From the NCBI GenBank assembly GCA_000697055.1, contig JNDT01001339.1, forward strand, positions 1 through 48,031: a stretch of DNA of 48,031 nucleotides, read 5' to 3'. This document shows, in pieces, positions 10,620 through 24,276 of the stretch. The position numbers and the translations under genes are program-made. Below the pieces are notes generated by a model. It made no database searches, was not told the DNA's origin, and saw nothing but the letters and a program-made list of their open reading frames with translations. The stretch comes from Saksenaea vasiformis B4078. Lineage: Eukaryota > Mucoromycota > Mucoromycetes > Mucorales > Saksenaeaceae. The stretch's first letter is position 1. Each line of letters opens with the position of its first letter.

Positions 10620-11455
10620 ATGAGCACAGACGATATTGAATCGTACCAATACCAATTAGATCAAGTCCAATTTGCATTATCCAAGGATCCAGACAATGAG
10701 GAGCTGAAGAATATTGAACAGAGCCTTCAAGAGCTGATTAACCTTACGAGTCAGTTGGAACCCAAGAAGGCTAGTCGATCGGCACAATCTGAAACGCCAC
10801 CTACACCTACGACGAATACATCGGCTAGTCCTGTTACCGCACTGCGGACACATCAGTTTTCGGTTGGTCAAGAGGTGATGGCGAAATGGGCAGGCGATGG
10901 TCAGTATTACCGAGCGACAATCACAGCTATTGGCGGTGCCGATCAAGTATTTTCGGTTGTTTTTAGAGGGTATCAAGAAAATGAGATTGTCAAGGCAGAA
11001 GATATTCGAGCAATAGAGACAAAGAAGAAACGTCAGGGTATTTTTGAAGATGTGGTTGTAAAGAAGAAAAAGAAAGAAAGCAAAGGAACGACATCCTCAT
11101 CAACTACAAGTACACCAGCAAAGAAAAAAGTGAATGAAGTGGAAGTCAAGAAAAATGCATGGTTGAATTTTGCAACGTCATCAGAAAAGAAGAAGAAAAA
11201 AGTGCTGCCGATCAACAAGAAGAGTATTTTCAAGACGCCCGATAATCCCGAAGGAAAAGGTAACACAGACGCACGCGCACAAAAAAAAATATATATATAT
11301 ATATATGCTATTAAACAACGAGTCGGGAAATAACTGATACCCTATTTTCTATAGTTGGTGTTGTTGGTAGTGGACGTGGAATGACAAGCTTTCAACAACG
11401 AGGAAAGCATGTTTATGCAGGTGGAGGAGGTGAAGAAGAAGAAGCAGTTCAATAA
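10620..11455 (+). CDS. SMNDC1: Tudor-domain splicing factor SPF30 / SMNDC1-like
   Basis: Binds symmetric dimethylarginine on Sm proteins through a Tudor domain and is needed for spliceosome assembly; nuclear. Exons are 10620-11259 and 11355-11455, joined in phase 1, and encode 246 aa, the family's usual size. Residues 1-50 form a helical segment (DIESYQYQLDQVQFAL). The Tudor domain lies at ~79-133 with VGQEVMAKWAGDGQYYRA and the aromatic-rich VVFRGYQENE. A Lys-rich region and the C-terminal KKSIFKTPDNPEGKVGVV, conserved in SPF30, follow. The intron contains an (AT)n tract. Confidence 0.9.
11288..11307. repeat. (AT)n microsatellite in the SPF30 intron
   Basis: About nine AT dinucleotides follow an A run inside the intron 11260-11354. 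Confidence 0.9.
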
Positions 11456-11914
11456 TCATGAAAATAAAAAAGAAAAAGAACCAGATTTGAGTTGTGACCG
11501 TGTTGAATGGTTAGTTTCCTAATTGGGAAGTTTCTGTCACCATCACAAAAAACCCCCCTTCTCTTACCCTCTCCCCCCTTTCACGGTCCCCCCAAATTTT
11601 ATAACTTTTTTTTTCTATCGTCCGTTGGGAGCCTCATTGTTGAATCCAATCCTTACAGTCCGCTCCCTCTTTTTTTTTCCTCTCTTTTCTTTTCATACTC
11701 CTCTTTCTCTTTTCTCTCTCTTTTCTTCTTTTCTTCTTTTCTTTTTTTTTGTTACTTCCCCTTCTTAACTTCTTCTTCCTTTTTTGTCATACGTACAAGA
11801 TCATCGGAGAAGAAGAAGAACAACAACAAAGTGATAGATATATAAACATAGAGAAAGAAGCAAGAAGAAGAAGACACACACACACGCATTTATAACTTAT
11901 ATATATATCTATAC

Positions 11915-11946
<32 letters not shown>

Positions 11947-12086
11947 CACGCACAGCCAGAAATTATATAGAACACAGACGCATCATCCGCAAACTCTCTT
12001 TTTTTTTTCCTCTCTTCCTTTTTACTTTTTTTTTTTTTACCCTTTTCTCTTTTTTTATTTTATTTTCAACCTTTCTTTTACTGGCA
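11456..12086. other. Spacer and promoter region of the Sds3-like gene
   Basis: Very pyrimidine-rich on the plus strand (11640-11780 and 11995-12075), with an A/G-rich segment and an (AT)n tract between. Long open frames here reflect the skewed composition and show no protein signal. The block presumably contains the 3' UTR of SPF30 and the promoter and leader of the gene at 12087. Confidence 0.6.
11898..11946. repeat. (TA)n microsatellite
   Basis: A long, slightly interrupted TA dinucleotide run about 140 bases before the Sds3-like start codon. It is likely to be length-polymorphic. Confidence 0.95.
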
Positions 12087-13660
12087 ATGTTACCACAGTT
12101 TGGTTATATTGTTGCTCAAGCCGGAGCTGATTCACGTCCTCCTTCAAACCCTTCCTTACCACCATTAAGCAAGCATTCGCCATTTGCATATGCACCACCA
12201 CCACCTCCGTCTGTGTCTCATGAACCTGCAGTGCCTTCCTCCTCATCCGGTTCGATCAACTATCCTACTTATTACGCACAACAACAGTCTCCATTACCCA
12301 CTTCATCGTCCTCTTCTTCCTCTGCTATGGCTTATTTACCTCCTCCTCCCTCTTTTCAACAACAACAACAACAACAACAGCCCTATCCTGCAGGTGACCA
12401 TTACGCCAAACCCGTGGACACAAGACCTCAACAGTGGCAAACGGAAACTTATCGCGCATCACCTTCTACCTGGTATACTCCGCAACCTTATCTTGATCCC
12501 CCTCCATCTTCGGACGACCCTTACCATCCTCAGTATGGCTCCCGATGGCATGGTAAGCCAAATATATAATAATATATTATTGTGTATTGTATAAACAATC
12601 CATTTCTCAGATGAGTCGCCCATCGATGAATTAAACGAAACGCAAATGTACCGCAGGTTACGGGAATACAATGATTTAATGACGTGGATGGACAACGAAT
12701 TTTGGGAACAAAGTGAAGAGTAAGTAAAGAAGGAAAAAAAAACAAACAAGACCCTAATCCTATCCTTAGAATTTACCGAGAAAAGTTACAATCCTTGCAA
12801 GAAGAACTACGGCATATCCAAGAAGGTAAAAAAAAAAATTCTTACATGTTTCCGCAATGTCTTGCTTAACCCTTGTTTTTTTTCTTTTTTCTTTTTGCAT
12901 TAGGAACCCATTCTGGATTCAAGGAAGTCGTGTCGGACCTTGAACACAAACGCGAACAAACCATTGCCGACGCTGAATGTTTCATGAAATACCAATTATC
13001 ATTTGCCGAACAACAGTATGACCAAGACATGGCCACAGTGGAAGATGAATACGAGGTTCGAAAAAAAAATGATATAGAGAGTGTAACACCTCCCCTCTAA
13101 ACAAAAGCATCAGAATGAACGCCGTAATTTACATGATACATTGATGGCTGCCATGGAAGAACGGAGGAAACAAATTAAAGACGACAAAGATGAAGGCATT
13201 ACTGACATTGAAGGTAAAAAAGAATACATTAATGTCGAGGGTTTTTTTTCTTTTTTAAACTTTTTTTCTTCATTTAGAACTTTTTCGTGAGGCTTATTCT
13301 CGTGTCAGTCACCGGCGTACGTTACGTAAACGGACACCTTTCGATAAACTTAGTAACGGGACATCTACACGACCCGAAGCCACTAGACGACGACAAGGTA
13401 ACAAAGAAGAAGTGGGTATGCCGTGTGCTTAAAACATTGCAAAATCAAATTTAGTCCGGACAAGTTCCCCACATAATATCAATGCTCAGCCTACATCAAA
13501 AGAAGAAGAAGAATTAGAAGCAGATTTTACAAGCATGAAAGTATGTTTTTTTTTCTTTTGAGTTTCTGTTGTACACATAAATGTAACTAAACCTTAAATT
13601 CTTCAGGGCATTCTCCCGGCGAGAAGACTCAACGCGTCCAGTACAACATCAAGACGATGA
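12087..13660 (+). CDS. Sds3-like subunit of a Sin3/Rpd3-type histone deacetylase complex
   Basis: Eight exons whose phases all agree: 12087-12552, 12611-12719, 12770-12825, 12904-13055, 13108-13213, 13278-13397, 13455-13540 and 13607-13660, giving 382 aa. Residues 1-155 are a low-complexity Pro/Ser/Gln region with a Gln run. The Sds3-like domain (about 170-310) contains MYRRLREYNDLMTWMD, then KEVVSDLEHKREQTIADAE, then QYDQDMATVEDEYE, all strongly helical, and ends with RRTLRKR. Known Sds3/BRMS1-type proteins scaffold Sin3 deacetylase complexes through such a coiled coil. One donor is GTTCGA, which is weak but fits the phase. The next gene is on the opposite strand, so the two converge. The BRMS1-type name is an alternative within the same superfamily. 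Confidence 0.8.
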
Positions 13661-14302
13661 CTTTGAAGAACGCACAACTGGTTTCATTGAACAAATATCA
13701 TCTTTTGCCTTCTTTTTTTTTTATTTTTTTTACATTCTTCCCCATCTGTAATTTGGATTTGTAAACAACTGGAAGGGGGAATTAACCAGATGAATCATAA
13801 TAAAGTGAAAAGAAAACCTCTTGAAGAAAAAAGAAAAAAAAACATACACGCATTATATAAAAAAGGGTGAGAAAAAGGGGGACGGGAAAAAGGGGTTAAG
13901 AGGACGAAACAGTGATCTTTGACGATAATGATCAACAGACCATGCATAACCCATTTTTTTGCCACTAAAAAAAGGCAAGTGGGTGTGTCAAATGACGATC
14001 CTCGTTGGTTGCTATGTACGATTCGTTCATCATCAGCTCCGATTGTTATGCATCCCCTAGTCATTCCCATTCATGTAAAGAAAAAAATAAAAAATAATGC
14101 AGTCATTCCTTCCTTTTTCTCCTTTTTTTTTCTGGTTTTTGTTTTCAGGAAAGAAATGCAAACAGAGACAGAGACAGAGATATTCGGTACAAGATGTTCG
14201 ATTGAGGGGGGGTAAGGAGGAGAGCTTAAAAAGATGATGATGGGTAAAGACAAAAAAGAAAAAAGAGAAGTGACTGGTTCAATCCGACGTTTAGAACCAT
14301 GG
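13661..14302. other. Convergent 3' flanks
   Basis: Region between the Sds3-like gene (+) and the PA-TM-RING gene (-). It holds T- and A-rich tracts, a possible polyadenylation word near 13800, and G-rich runs near 13875 and 14208. No gene is supported. Confidence 0.6.
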
Positions 14303-15458
14303 TTACGCATAGAGTAATGGCGTTCGTTCGTTTGTTGTTGTTGTTGAATGAGGTGTTTTACGACAGATATCGAATTTACAGATCGGACACTGATCCGAAA
14401 GGTTTGTCAGTTTCTTAATAATTTTCTTTTCTTTTTGGGAAAACTTACAAATTTTTTGTGTGACGTGAGCCATGCGTCGACACAGACGGCATGGAATTCA
14501 TGCTTGCAAGGTAAAACACGAAGTGTATCATCGTCAATGTAATCTTCGAGGCAAATGGCACATTCGGCATGGTCTCCGTCCTTTAACTTTTCACGGCGGA
14601 AGGTCCGCTTCGGTAACCGTGTTACATAGTCCGACGGGGCCAGTTCCTGTTTGCGTCGTTGCCGTTGGCGCAGCCGCCACGTCAGATAGATAAAGAGCAT
14701 CATGACAGCTGGTGACAACACCACAACAAGCAACATATCTAACAACGGCCTAAACGGAATAAATAATAAAGTTGTCAGATAACCTTTTACATCCCCGTTT
14801 TCCCCTTTTTTCTTCCTTTACCATGTCAGCATGTCATCTTTGACCATCCGAACCTTCATTGGTTCTTTGAACATTTTCGAAAGAAGCAGGAGTGCTTGGT
14901 ACTGATGTTGTGCTACAAACACACTTGGGATATGCACGTCGGAGACATCACCTGCAAAAAAAAAAAAAAAAATGAAGCCATCGGTGAACCACTTCCCTTT
15001 CGTTCTATTTTTTTCTTTGGGAATAATAATAATCATATATACCTGGTGCGTACATCGTGACCCAACCGTTATAGTATCGATCGCCAACCACCACCCCAAT
15101 CGCACCACTTGCCTGCATTGCTCTTACTTTATCCACAAAGGAACATTCACCACGTTCGATCAATGCGATCCAATCCTTGCAAGGGGGTTGCACTTGAACA
15201 CAACCATACCTGTCTTCTTCTGCGATAGGTGCAACCAAGTGACCTTCCAAACCTTCTTCCGTCAGTCGTGGTCCAAACGCAGCTATGCGGTCAATGTACG
15301 TCTCATTCGAAACCTCAATCAGTCGTAATGAGTGACAAACGCTTTCATGTCAAAATAGAAACAGATCATACAAGTATTACGATGGACGCATTCACCAGTA
15401 AACTTGGCCATGCAATAAGCAATGACAAGAGTATTATGCAACAAGTCAACGTGGTCAT
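14303..15458 (-). CDS. PA-TM-RING E3 ubiquitin ligase (RNF13-like)
   Basis: Five minus-strand exons with consistent phases: 15458-15372, 15313-15043, 14951-14822, 14749-14449 and 14389-14303, giving 291 aa. Residues 1-24 are a signal peptide (CCIILLSLLIAWP). A protease-associated domain follows (IAAFGPRLTEEGLEGHLV, IALIERGECSFVDKVRAMQ, GAIGVVVGD), then a membrane helix near 165-187. A RING-H2 finger at ~226-268 reads CAICLEDY...LPCKHEFHAVCVDAW...FCPIC; the last Cys pair sits on the final exon. Relatives are endosomal or vacuolar ligases acting on membrane cargo. The first intron is only 58 bases and was placed by phase: it joins the signal peptide to SNETYIDRIAAFG. The tail ends in NERTPLLYA. 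Confidence 0.88.
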
Positions 15459-15671
15459 ACAAGACAAATATATATATATATATATATAAAAATGTATATA
15501 TAAAAAAAAAGAATAGGTGTATCAACAAAAAAAGAAAAAGAAGAGAGTGTGAAAAAGAAAAAGAGAGAGAGAGAGAGAAAGAGAGAGTATATAGGGAAAG
15601 TAAAAAAAAAAGTGGAAAGAGAAATGATTCAATTCTTATTTCGGGAAAAGTGTACATATATCACACCACTG
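15459..15671. repeat. (AT)n and (GA)n tracts in a short intergenic gap
   Basis: Between the PA-TM-RING start and the end of the next minus-strand gene lie an (AT)n run (about 15470-15500) and purine-rich (GA)n DNA (about 15535-15600). The latter is a long polypyrimidine tract on the transcribed strand, immediately upstream of the PA-TM-RING gene. Confidence 0.85.
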
Positions 15672-15784
15672 TCACGCTACCTTGGTGCAAATGATCTTTT
15701 CGGTAAGCTCATCCACACATTGCCATAAACAAGCCTCCGTTGTCATGCGTGGCACAGTTTGATCGTCCTACACAAAGAGAGACA

Positions 15785-15816
<32 letters not shown>

Positions 15817-17002
15817 AAGAGTTCAGTTGCAAGTGTTCCAGTATGGCGTTTGAACTAAACGGGGTCTTACCAAATAATATTCCGGATGATGTTCCAGTTG
15901 AAGACAGCCTTCTTTCCATATCCACCGCTGACCAGCTCCCTTGTCATATTTTAAACGTGCCGTTTGCACAATCCATTGCCCTTGACGTACAGGCTCTTTG
16001 ACAGCCATCACTTCAAAATAAAATAACGCTTGAGTACATCATGCGAGCATGATTTGTGCTATGTTTTTGTTTTACCACATCCAGAAAGTTTGTTAATTAA
16101 AAACCCACGGTCATAACTCCACAGCTGATGGTCTCCGTGCGTATTTGGACGTAATTCAATCCTTGCAGAAGGCTAAAAAAGAAGAAAGGGTTTATTTCTT
16201 CTTCTTCTGCTGCTGTTGCTGCTGCCTTTCCCACCCCTCCTTATCTCCTACCAAAAACGTCTTGTCAACAACGCTCAACACATGGTCATGATGAGAAGGA
16301 CAGACAATGTAAAACCACCCTTCTGGAAATGTCATGTAACTGATGTGCAAAGATCAAAAAAAGCCCGTTGTGTGTGTGTTTTTTTTCCTTCTTCCTTGTG
16401 ACCGGTCCAAGAAAAGCGTTTCCCCCTTTTTCCGATCGCTCCTCAGTTGCTACATAAAACAAAAATGTGTGTTTTCACTGAATACAAATGCCCGCCTTGG
16501 CTGGTGTGATCTGATAGCGGTTCATGGGATCGACCACGTTCTTGCCACTTTTATATAAACGTGCTGCTACCAGCGTGGTAGAAGAGTCGTTGCCCTGGGA
16601 AACGGGGTAAACTAATTTTTTTTTTTTTTACAACGCATGCAGGTCATCTGCATTCAATAAATAAAAAAGGCAAAAAAAGAGCATTCAACGTTAGAAAAAA
16701 GCCCCTACGTTGATCTGTGTTCAAGGGAACAGGGTCGATAGATTTATGAAATCGAGTAGGGAAAACGGGCCGGTGCGCAACCAACTTCGGAAGCATCATC
16801 CTTTCATCTCCGACGTGTTCATGCTGAAGAAAAAAACCTTGGTTCTCTCCTTTTTCTTATGGTTGTACAAGAACACCAAATAACAACTCTTGGGACATAC
16901 CAACAAAAGCTCCCGGAAAGAAGGAGCCTCACGCATAGCAGAGACGGATGGGGGATTCAACAGATCCACCCCTCTGGAAGATTTTTTACCTGGTGCCAGC
17001 AT
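15672..17002 (-). CDS. Beta-trefoil-like (ricin-B-lectin-fold) protein
   Basis: Six minus-strand exons fit one frame: 17002-16901, 16823-16709, 16611-16479, 16161-16076, 16010-15871 and 15767-15672, giving 223 aa. No signal peptide is visible. The centre reads LYKSGKNVVDPMNRYQI, then HGDHQLWSYDRGFLINKLSG, then VVQ-like QGQWIVQTARL and GAGQRWIWKEGCLQLEHH. These are QxW-type words (HQLW, QRWIW) at beta-trefoil spacing, as in carbohydrate-binding ricin-B-type domains and related cytosolic fungal proteins. The C-terminus (ACLWQCVDELTEKIICTK) is different. An exon starting at 16161 uses a CAAG acceptor; the stronger TTTAG site 11 bases earlier would break the frame. The start at 17002 is the first ATG after an in-frame TGA, but an additional 5' exon is possible. 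An actin-binding or other trefoil subfamily is an alternative. Confidence 0.6.
15779..15820. repeat. (GA)n tract in the trefoil-like gene's last intron
   Basis: GAGACAGAGA-type dinucleotide run inside the intron 15768-15870. On the transcribed minus strand it forms the C/T tract before the acceptor. Confidence 0.85.
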
Positions 17003-17498
17003 TTCAACATGGCACGGAAAACGTCAGTATGTCAACGAAATAAGGTCTCACTTTGAACTAGCAGATCTCTCTTTTGAATGACCTTTATATGTTTTCAAGA
17101 GAACCAACAAATTCAGTCCGCTCGTTAATATCTGCACGATCGCGTAGAAAGTGTCGAAAAAGTGAATAGGGGGCTGGTTGTGATGCTGCAACAGAAATCA
17201 GGACAGTGAAACTGCGTTCTATCCAGTCTCTGCTAATAATAACCATTGTAAAGGTAAACTGCACCGCTTCAGGTAAACATCCTCTCTTGGCACACTAGAT
17301 CCCTCTCCGTTTGAATTTGTCAGGTTTTTTTTTATTTTATTTTATACATACATTCAACTTGCCCTTTTCTATCATCGTCAGGAGTAACGTTCTCGCAGCA
17401 ATGGTAGGTGAATAGTCTACCGTTTTAAGAAATAAAGTTTTTGTTTCCAATGATGACTCGTTGCGATACCAAAAAGAAACAATGGCATTTTTCAAGTG
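17003..17498. other. Spacer between the trefoil-like gene and POP5
   Basis: Contains T-rich stretches and no supported gene. It must hold the promoter of the trefoil-like gene and the 3' end of POP5, both on the minus strand. Confidence 0.5.
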
Positions 17499-18130
17499 TT
17501 ATATGTCCGAAATTTGTTTTATTCGTGCTTCGGACGCTGCAATCTTATCCACTGCACTGTATGCTTTTCCTAGAAGAAAGAAAGTGTCAGTAACCCTTGT
17601 TCCTTTTGTCTCTTTTTCTCTTTTTTTTTTTCCTTTTTTACCTTTGGATTCCATCAACGTCTTGTACTCTAGGTACAGATCCGCGTCGCGCTGTATGGCC
17701 GCCTTTTGGATAAAAATAATTGTTCCTGATACATGATGTACTTGAAAGCTGCAAGGTAGATTGTTGATCTGTTTGATGAAGAACAAGCTGCCCAAGAACA
17801 TATCCATGTAATCACGAGGAACACGCAAAATGCCCATACGCGTCTCAGGATTGTACCATTTCACTAACCCATCCATCGTCAATGTCCCATGCGCGTGCTC
17901 AGCCTCGTTTCTTTTCCTTTCCTCTTCTTCCTTTTGCTTTTACCTCCTGCACTCCATACCATGCCACTACCAAAATCGCCATAGTTGACATTCACTGCTT
18001 GTCGAATCGTGGACGTAATCTCTTCTTCTGACACATCAAAGGCGGTCCTTGGAAACGTCACATGACCGTCTTGAAGCGCTGGATCTTCGAGAAGCTCAAA
18101 CAGGATCCATCGATTCTTTAATCGGACCAT
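17499..18130 (-). CDS. POP5: RNase P/MRP protein subunit Pop5
   Basis: A subunit of RNase P (tRNA 5' maturation) and RNase MRP (rRNA processing), in the nucleus. Minus-strand exons are 18130-17960, 17903-17642 and 17569-17499, giving 167 aa, matching the family. The start MVRLKNRWILFELLEDP is the Pop5 signature. NVNYGDFGSG and KWYNPETRMGILRVPRDY follow, then LPCSFQVHHVSGTI and FIQKAAIQRD in the usual order. Intron 1 (17959-17904, 56 bases) is purine-rich and lacks a polypyrimidine tract. An alternative acceptor six bases further in also keeps the frame. Glycerol kinase lies divergently 445 bases away. Confidence 0.9.
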
Positions 18131-20285
<2,155 letters not shown>

Positions 20286-20400
20286 GCTTGCAAGGCGGTT
20301 CACTCTCTTAGTGCTCATTAATAAATGATTCACGTAAAGAAGAAGAAGAAAAAAAAACGTCTGTGACATCTCTTTTCTTTCCTTTTTTTTTTTTTTTGTC

Positions 20401-21611
20401 ATGGCCATGTCACCCATTTATACATGGCATTCTGCTCAGGCTATCTTGTCTAGCCATGGGTACAACCTACTTCAGTCATGGCAGGATGGAAAATTGCAAG
20501 CCGTCATACAGGATCCCAAACTTCTGCTAACTTATTACTTCTCATTGGATCCATTGGTCATCGGTCTCATGATAGCTAGCGTGTTTACCGTGATTCACTA
20601 CGTCCTTGCCGAAGTAACGGGCAACTATAGCCAAGTAGGTGAGAGAGACTTTGGTTTTTGTTTCGCCTAGTGGATGGTTGGGCTTATATTTATTATTTGA
20701 TACAGATAAAGCTTGGTCAATTTTACCCATGGTGTATGCCTGGCACCTCTTTATCCATCACTTCCTTTTAAAGCAAGTGATCAATGAACGTTTGTTGCTT
20801 GCTTCGGTTCTAATCACTTTATGGGGTATACGCCTTACCTACAATTTCGCAAGGTAAGTAAAATAAACACAGCAAAAAGGAAAACGAAAACGGAGTGTGT
20901 TCCAACCGTTCTTTTTAGAAAGGGTGGCTATGCTTGGTCGGGACAGGACTACCGCTATCCTTATATCCTCAGCAAGATCGGTAGAATTCCGATGGCTGTC
21001 TTGAACTTTACTACAATTGCTCCTTTCCAAAACTTTCTGCTCCTCGCTCTTGTTGTTCCGCTTTACTTTGCCTATCTGACAGAGACACCTCTTAACATTG
21101 TGGATGCCGTCGCTACGGTTCTTCATCTGAGCTTTTTATTCCTGGAGGCTGTAGCAGATGAGCAACAGTACTACTTCCAGACGCGCAAATATGCAATGCT
21201 CGAGGTTGCCGATAAATCCAAACTGAAAGGCGATTACAGACGCGGATTTTTGTCGGCATCAGGTCTGTGGCGATTTAGTCGACATCCCAATTTCTTTGCA
21301 GAAATGGGAATCTGGTGGAGCGTTTACCTTTACTCCGTTGCCACTGCGTGGGAACACACGAGCGGATGGTCTCGATGGCTGAATTGGACTGTCGTTGGTG
21401 CGTTCACATTGACCCTGCTGTTTCAAGGAAGCACGCTCTTGACAGAGGTAAGCCTTGGGAGGACAAATTCACACATGCTAAACTTTATCAACAGCGTATC
21501 TCAGCTGAAAAGTACCCAGAGTATCATTTGTACCAGCAATCTGTCAGTCGATTTATTCCATGGTTTTCTCGGTACGAGGATACTGCCTTGAGCCAGAAAA
21601 AAAGAAAATAA
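20401..21611 (+). CDS. DUF1295 / steroid 5-alpha-reductase-like multi-pass membrane protein
   Basis: Exons are 20401-20638, 20706-20853, 20919-21447 and 21495-21611, phases consistent, giving 343 aa. The family signature is clear: VDKAWSILPMVYAWHL, then LITLWGIRLTYNFARKGGYAW and a DYRYPYIL segment, then LEAVADEQQYYFQ. The C-terminal NAD(P)H-binding-like region reads GLWRFSRHPNFFAEMGIWWSVYL. Several hydrophobic helices are evident. Relatives are predicted ER oxidoreductases, and the true substrate is not known to me. It ends in a Lys-rich QKKRK, which could act as an ER-retrieval-type tail. Confidence 0.88.
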
Positions 21612-23416
21612 GTTCGCGGACTACACATAGTCATACTCGCCTTTTGTTCTTCAGGTTAAAGAGATAGCCCGTGCTAGTCAAGCAGTTCGCCTCACAAAAG
21701 CGACTAAATATCAGTTCTTCTTCTTGTCGCATAATTGAAAAAAAAACACGGATTCTTTTGGAAAGCACCCGGATCATAAATGACAGGCAGATCCATTTAG
21801 GTAAACCTTGGTATGAAAAATGATTAAGAAAGCCGATTTATCAGCTTGCTACTGTTATCACGAGACAATGGATGTCTCCCAGGATCTCAGAAGACTTCCT
21901 TGACTTCTTTTTTTTTCAATTGATTGAAGTTTGAGGTACATTGCACATATTACGGTCCACGATGGACTCCGAGAGCGTGCTTCTGTCATACCTCGTTATC
22001 CAAGATTAAGTTAAGACTAGGCCGCTATTGGAAATCGCTTGTTTGTTTACAAGCTCATTCCCACAACAAGACACACTCTACTACTGTACTTCATAAAGAA
22101 TAGCAGCGTCTTGCTTTCAGCGGTATTCGCTGCGCGCCGAAATGCTTTGGATTACTCGTTTGACTATGCGCCTTGCGCCCACAATTCTTGTCGACGGTCG
22201 ATTGTGATCCTACCGCTCCACATTTGCTGCATAAGCGCTCCAAATAACTCGCTCTGTCAAGCCATTTGTGTCTCTTTTTTCAGGGTGGATTTTGTTGGGG
22301 CGCGGACATTTTCCTAGTCATTCCGTAGTCGTTCGTACAGAAATGTTTCCCTCTCTTTGGTGGGTCATTTCGCGAATATCTCATGTGGAGCGTTTTTTGG
22401 CTTCCACCTGAGAGGCATTTGGCAGACCGAATGGTCCGTTCTTTCTCATTGATATACGGTTCTAATTTGAGTTTGCTGTGGCTAGATCACTTATGCGAAC
22501 AACGCGATACTTGTACGCCCAGCATGGTTGCATCGAGAAAATGGCTTTGTGAATGATCCAAGAAGATGACAGTACCAATAATCACGTTGCTTCACCTCCA
22601 TGTAATCGGTGAAACGGATTCCATCGTTCATTATCACCGGTAATACACGAATTTCTTCAAGATTTGCGTACAGTAAGACCAAAGAGCTTCTTAATGCGTG
22701 CTATGCATAAACTGCGACACTGCAAAAAGCATCTTTCCAATTGACCATGTTGTATAATGAGAAAAAGAAGTTATCTGCCGTCCCCATCGGACAATTACTT
22801 TTGCCTTTCGTGAACCTAGGATATCAGGACGTTGTACTACCTTCTCCGGGAATTCCCGCATAAATGGCCTATCTTGATTCTCGCATGGCAACGTTGCTTT
22901 CATCCCGCCATGATTACTGCAATTTCTATGATAAACACTGTCGGATTTCCCGCTGAGATACTGCCCTGTCCTTTACACCGGTGCCTATCTTGATCGCTCA
23001 AAAGACGATGGGACTCATGTTCACAATTATGAATGAAAATCGACAACACCCCTTCCTAAACCTAAATAGCGTTCACGTCTCCCTTTGATGTTTGTTTTTC
23101 TCTCGATCAGATACCCTGATTCGTTAGATGCTTTGCTAAGCACATTCTTTATTTCGACCATGTGATTGAGTATAAACAGATGCTTTGTCATCCTTGCAAA
23201 ACGCGTTATGAGAAGCCAGAACAAAAGGTCAAGACGTGCTCACTTTGTAACTTTGAAAAGACGAATGAAGGATGATGTGCTTGCGCTGTTTTCTTTTTTT
23301 TTTAAAAAAAAAAGAACTAGAAATACGTATATATAACTCTTATGCAATTCAATGCTATATGATACAGTGAATAGAGTGGATTACAGGTTTGCTAAAAATA
23401 AAGAGATCGAAATGGA
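21612..23416. other. 1.8-kb gene-poor stretch
   Basis: No gene with convincing splice sites or domains. Between about 22490 and 23230 the minus strand has several short open frames of mixed composition separated by stops. They might be decayed mobile DNA, but I could not recognise a protein. A T/A homopolymer junction sits at 23294-23312. Confidence 0.45.
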
Positions 23417-24276
23417 TTACTCAATTGGACATGAAAACACACCGTCTCGTGGGGAAGTTGTGATAGTGGGTGTCCAAGCAATGCCGAATATATGAAAAGT
23501 TGCCTAATTTTGACATAATGAAAGGTTAGTCTCTTTTCTTTTCTTTTTTTTTTTTTGGTCTGTCATTTTGTTTTCCTTATTACCACTGCAGTCATATTCA
23601 AGGTGCGTGGTATAGATGCAACTTGAACTCCGCAGGCTCTGTACAGGCGTAGAAATGTCGGGTCTGTAAGCGTTGATGGACGATAATTCACTTGGACAAC
23701 CATCTGAACATGCGAAGTGGCACGTGGCTGAAGTACCATGCGATTTAATGTCGCCCATCCGTAGGCCTGGTGAGTTACATTGTCTGTAAAAGCGAGATCC
23801 ATTTGTAATAGTTGTGTGGGGATCCAATTGTTCCGATTGTCCAAGGTGGCGTTGATCAGCCAGGATGCATTCATGGAGGGGTCTGTCTCACGACCCCAAC
23901 GTATCGGTTGCAACACAGCTCCGTGGTTAGGCAGGACTAATCGGGGAGTCCGAGGCCAGCAAAAAAAGACGATTAGACTGCATAAGACGAGGAGAAGGAT
24001 GCAAAGATGAATAAGGACGCGTCGAAGTGTGCATGATCTGGTCGTTCGGTCCTGAATTTTATGTAGGTCCGTCAACGAAGGTGGACTGTGTTCTTGGACA
24101 GAAATGGTCATTGTTGCAGCGCGTGAATTGTCCGCTGCACCCAAAACATCGACTTTCAGCGTGCTTGCAGCATCCTCTTCTACATAGAGTTCTTTCCGTG
24201 CTTCGACAGGATCAGGTGGATGATGTGAGTACGGTAGGTAGGAGTGAGTTCGATCCGTCTCCTGGATTGTCAGCAA
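23417..24276 (-). CDS. LEA-2-like single-pass membrane protein (5' end unresolved)
   Basis: The minus-strand main exon (24276 to 23584) joins a short exon 23503-23417 through an intron with GTAATA and TTAG ends, phase zero. The junction reads LNMTAV | ATFHIFGIAWTPTI, and the protein ends in FSCPIE. That resembles the end of the LEA-2 (WHy-type) beta-sandwich in fungal membrane proteins. Upstream are a disordered N-terminus, one membrane helix (LIHLCILLLVLCSLIVFFC) and the segment ASWLINATLDNRNNW...MDLAFTD. The frame opens at a TTG, with no suitable ATG, so the start or a small first exon is unresolved. A TATA-like word lies near 24318-24330 (minus strand). The family resembles plant NDR1/HIN1-like proteins in layout, but function in fungi is unclear. 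Confidence 0.6.

Noticed and set aside
11507..11845. 112-codon plus-strand frame
   Set aside because: Encodes almost only Phe, Ser and Leu from a pyrimidine-rich tract; low-complexity artefact upstream of the Sds3-like gene.
15319..15657. 112-codon minus-strand frame across the (AT)n/(GA)n DNA
   Set aside because: Reading in another frame gives the signal peptide and first intron of the PA-TM-RING gene with correct phases; this frame is a shadow.
22491..23224. Minus-strand frames that might be decayed transposon coding DNA
   Set aside because: No motif I can name, many stops, and no terminal repeats found around them.
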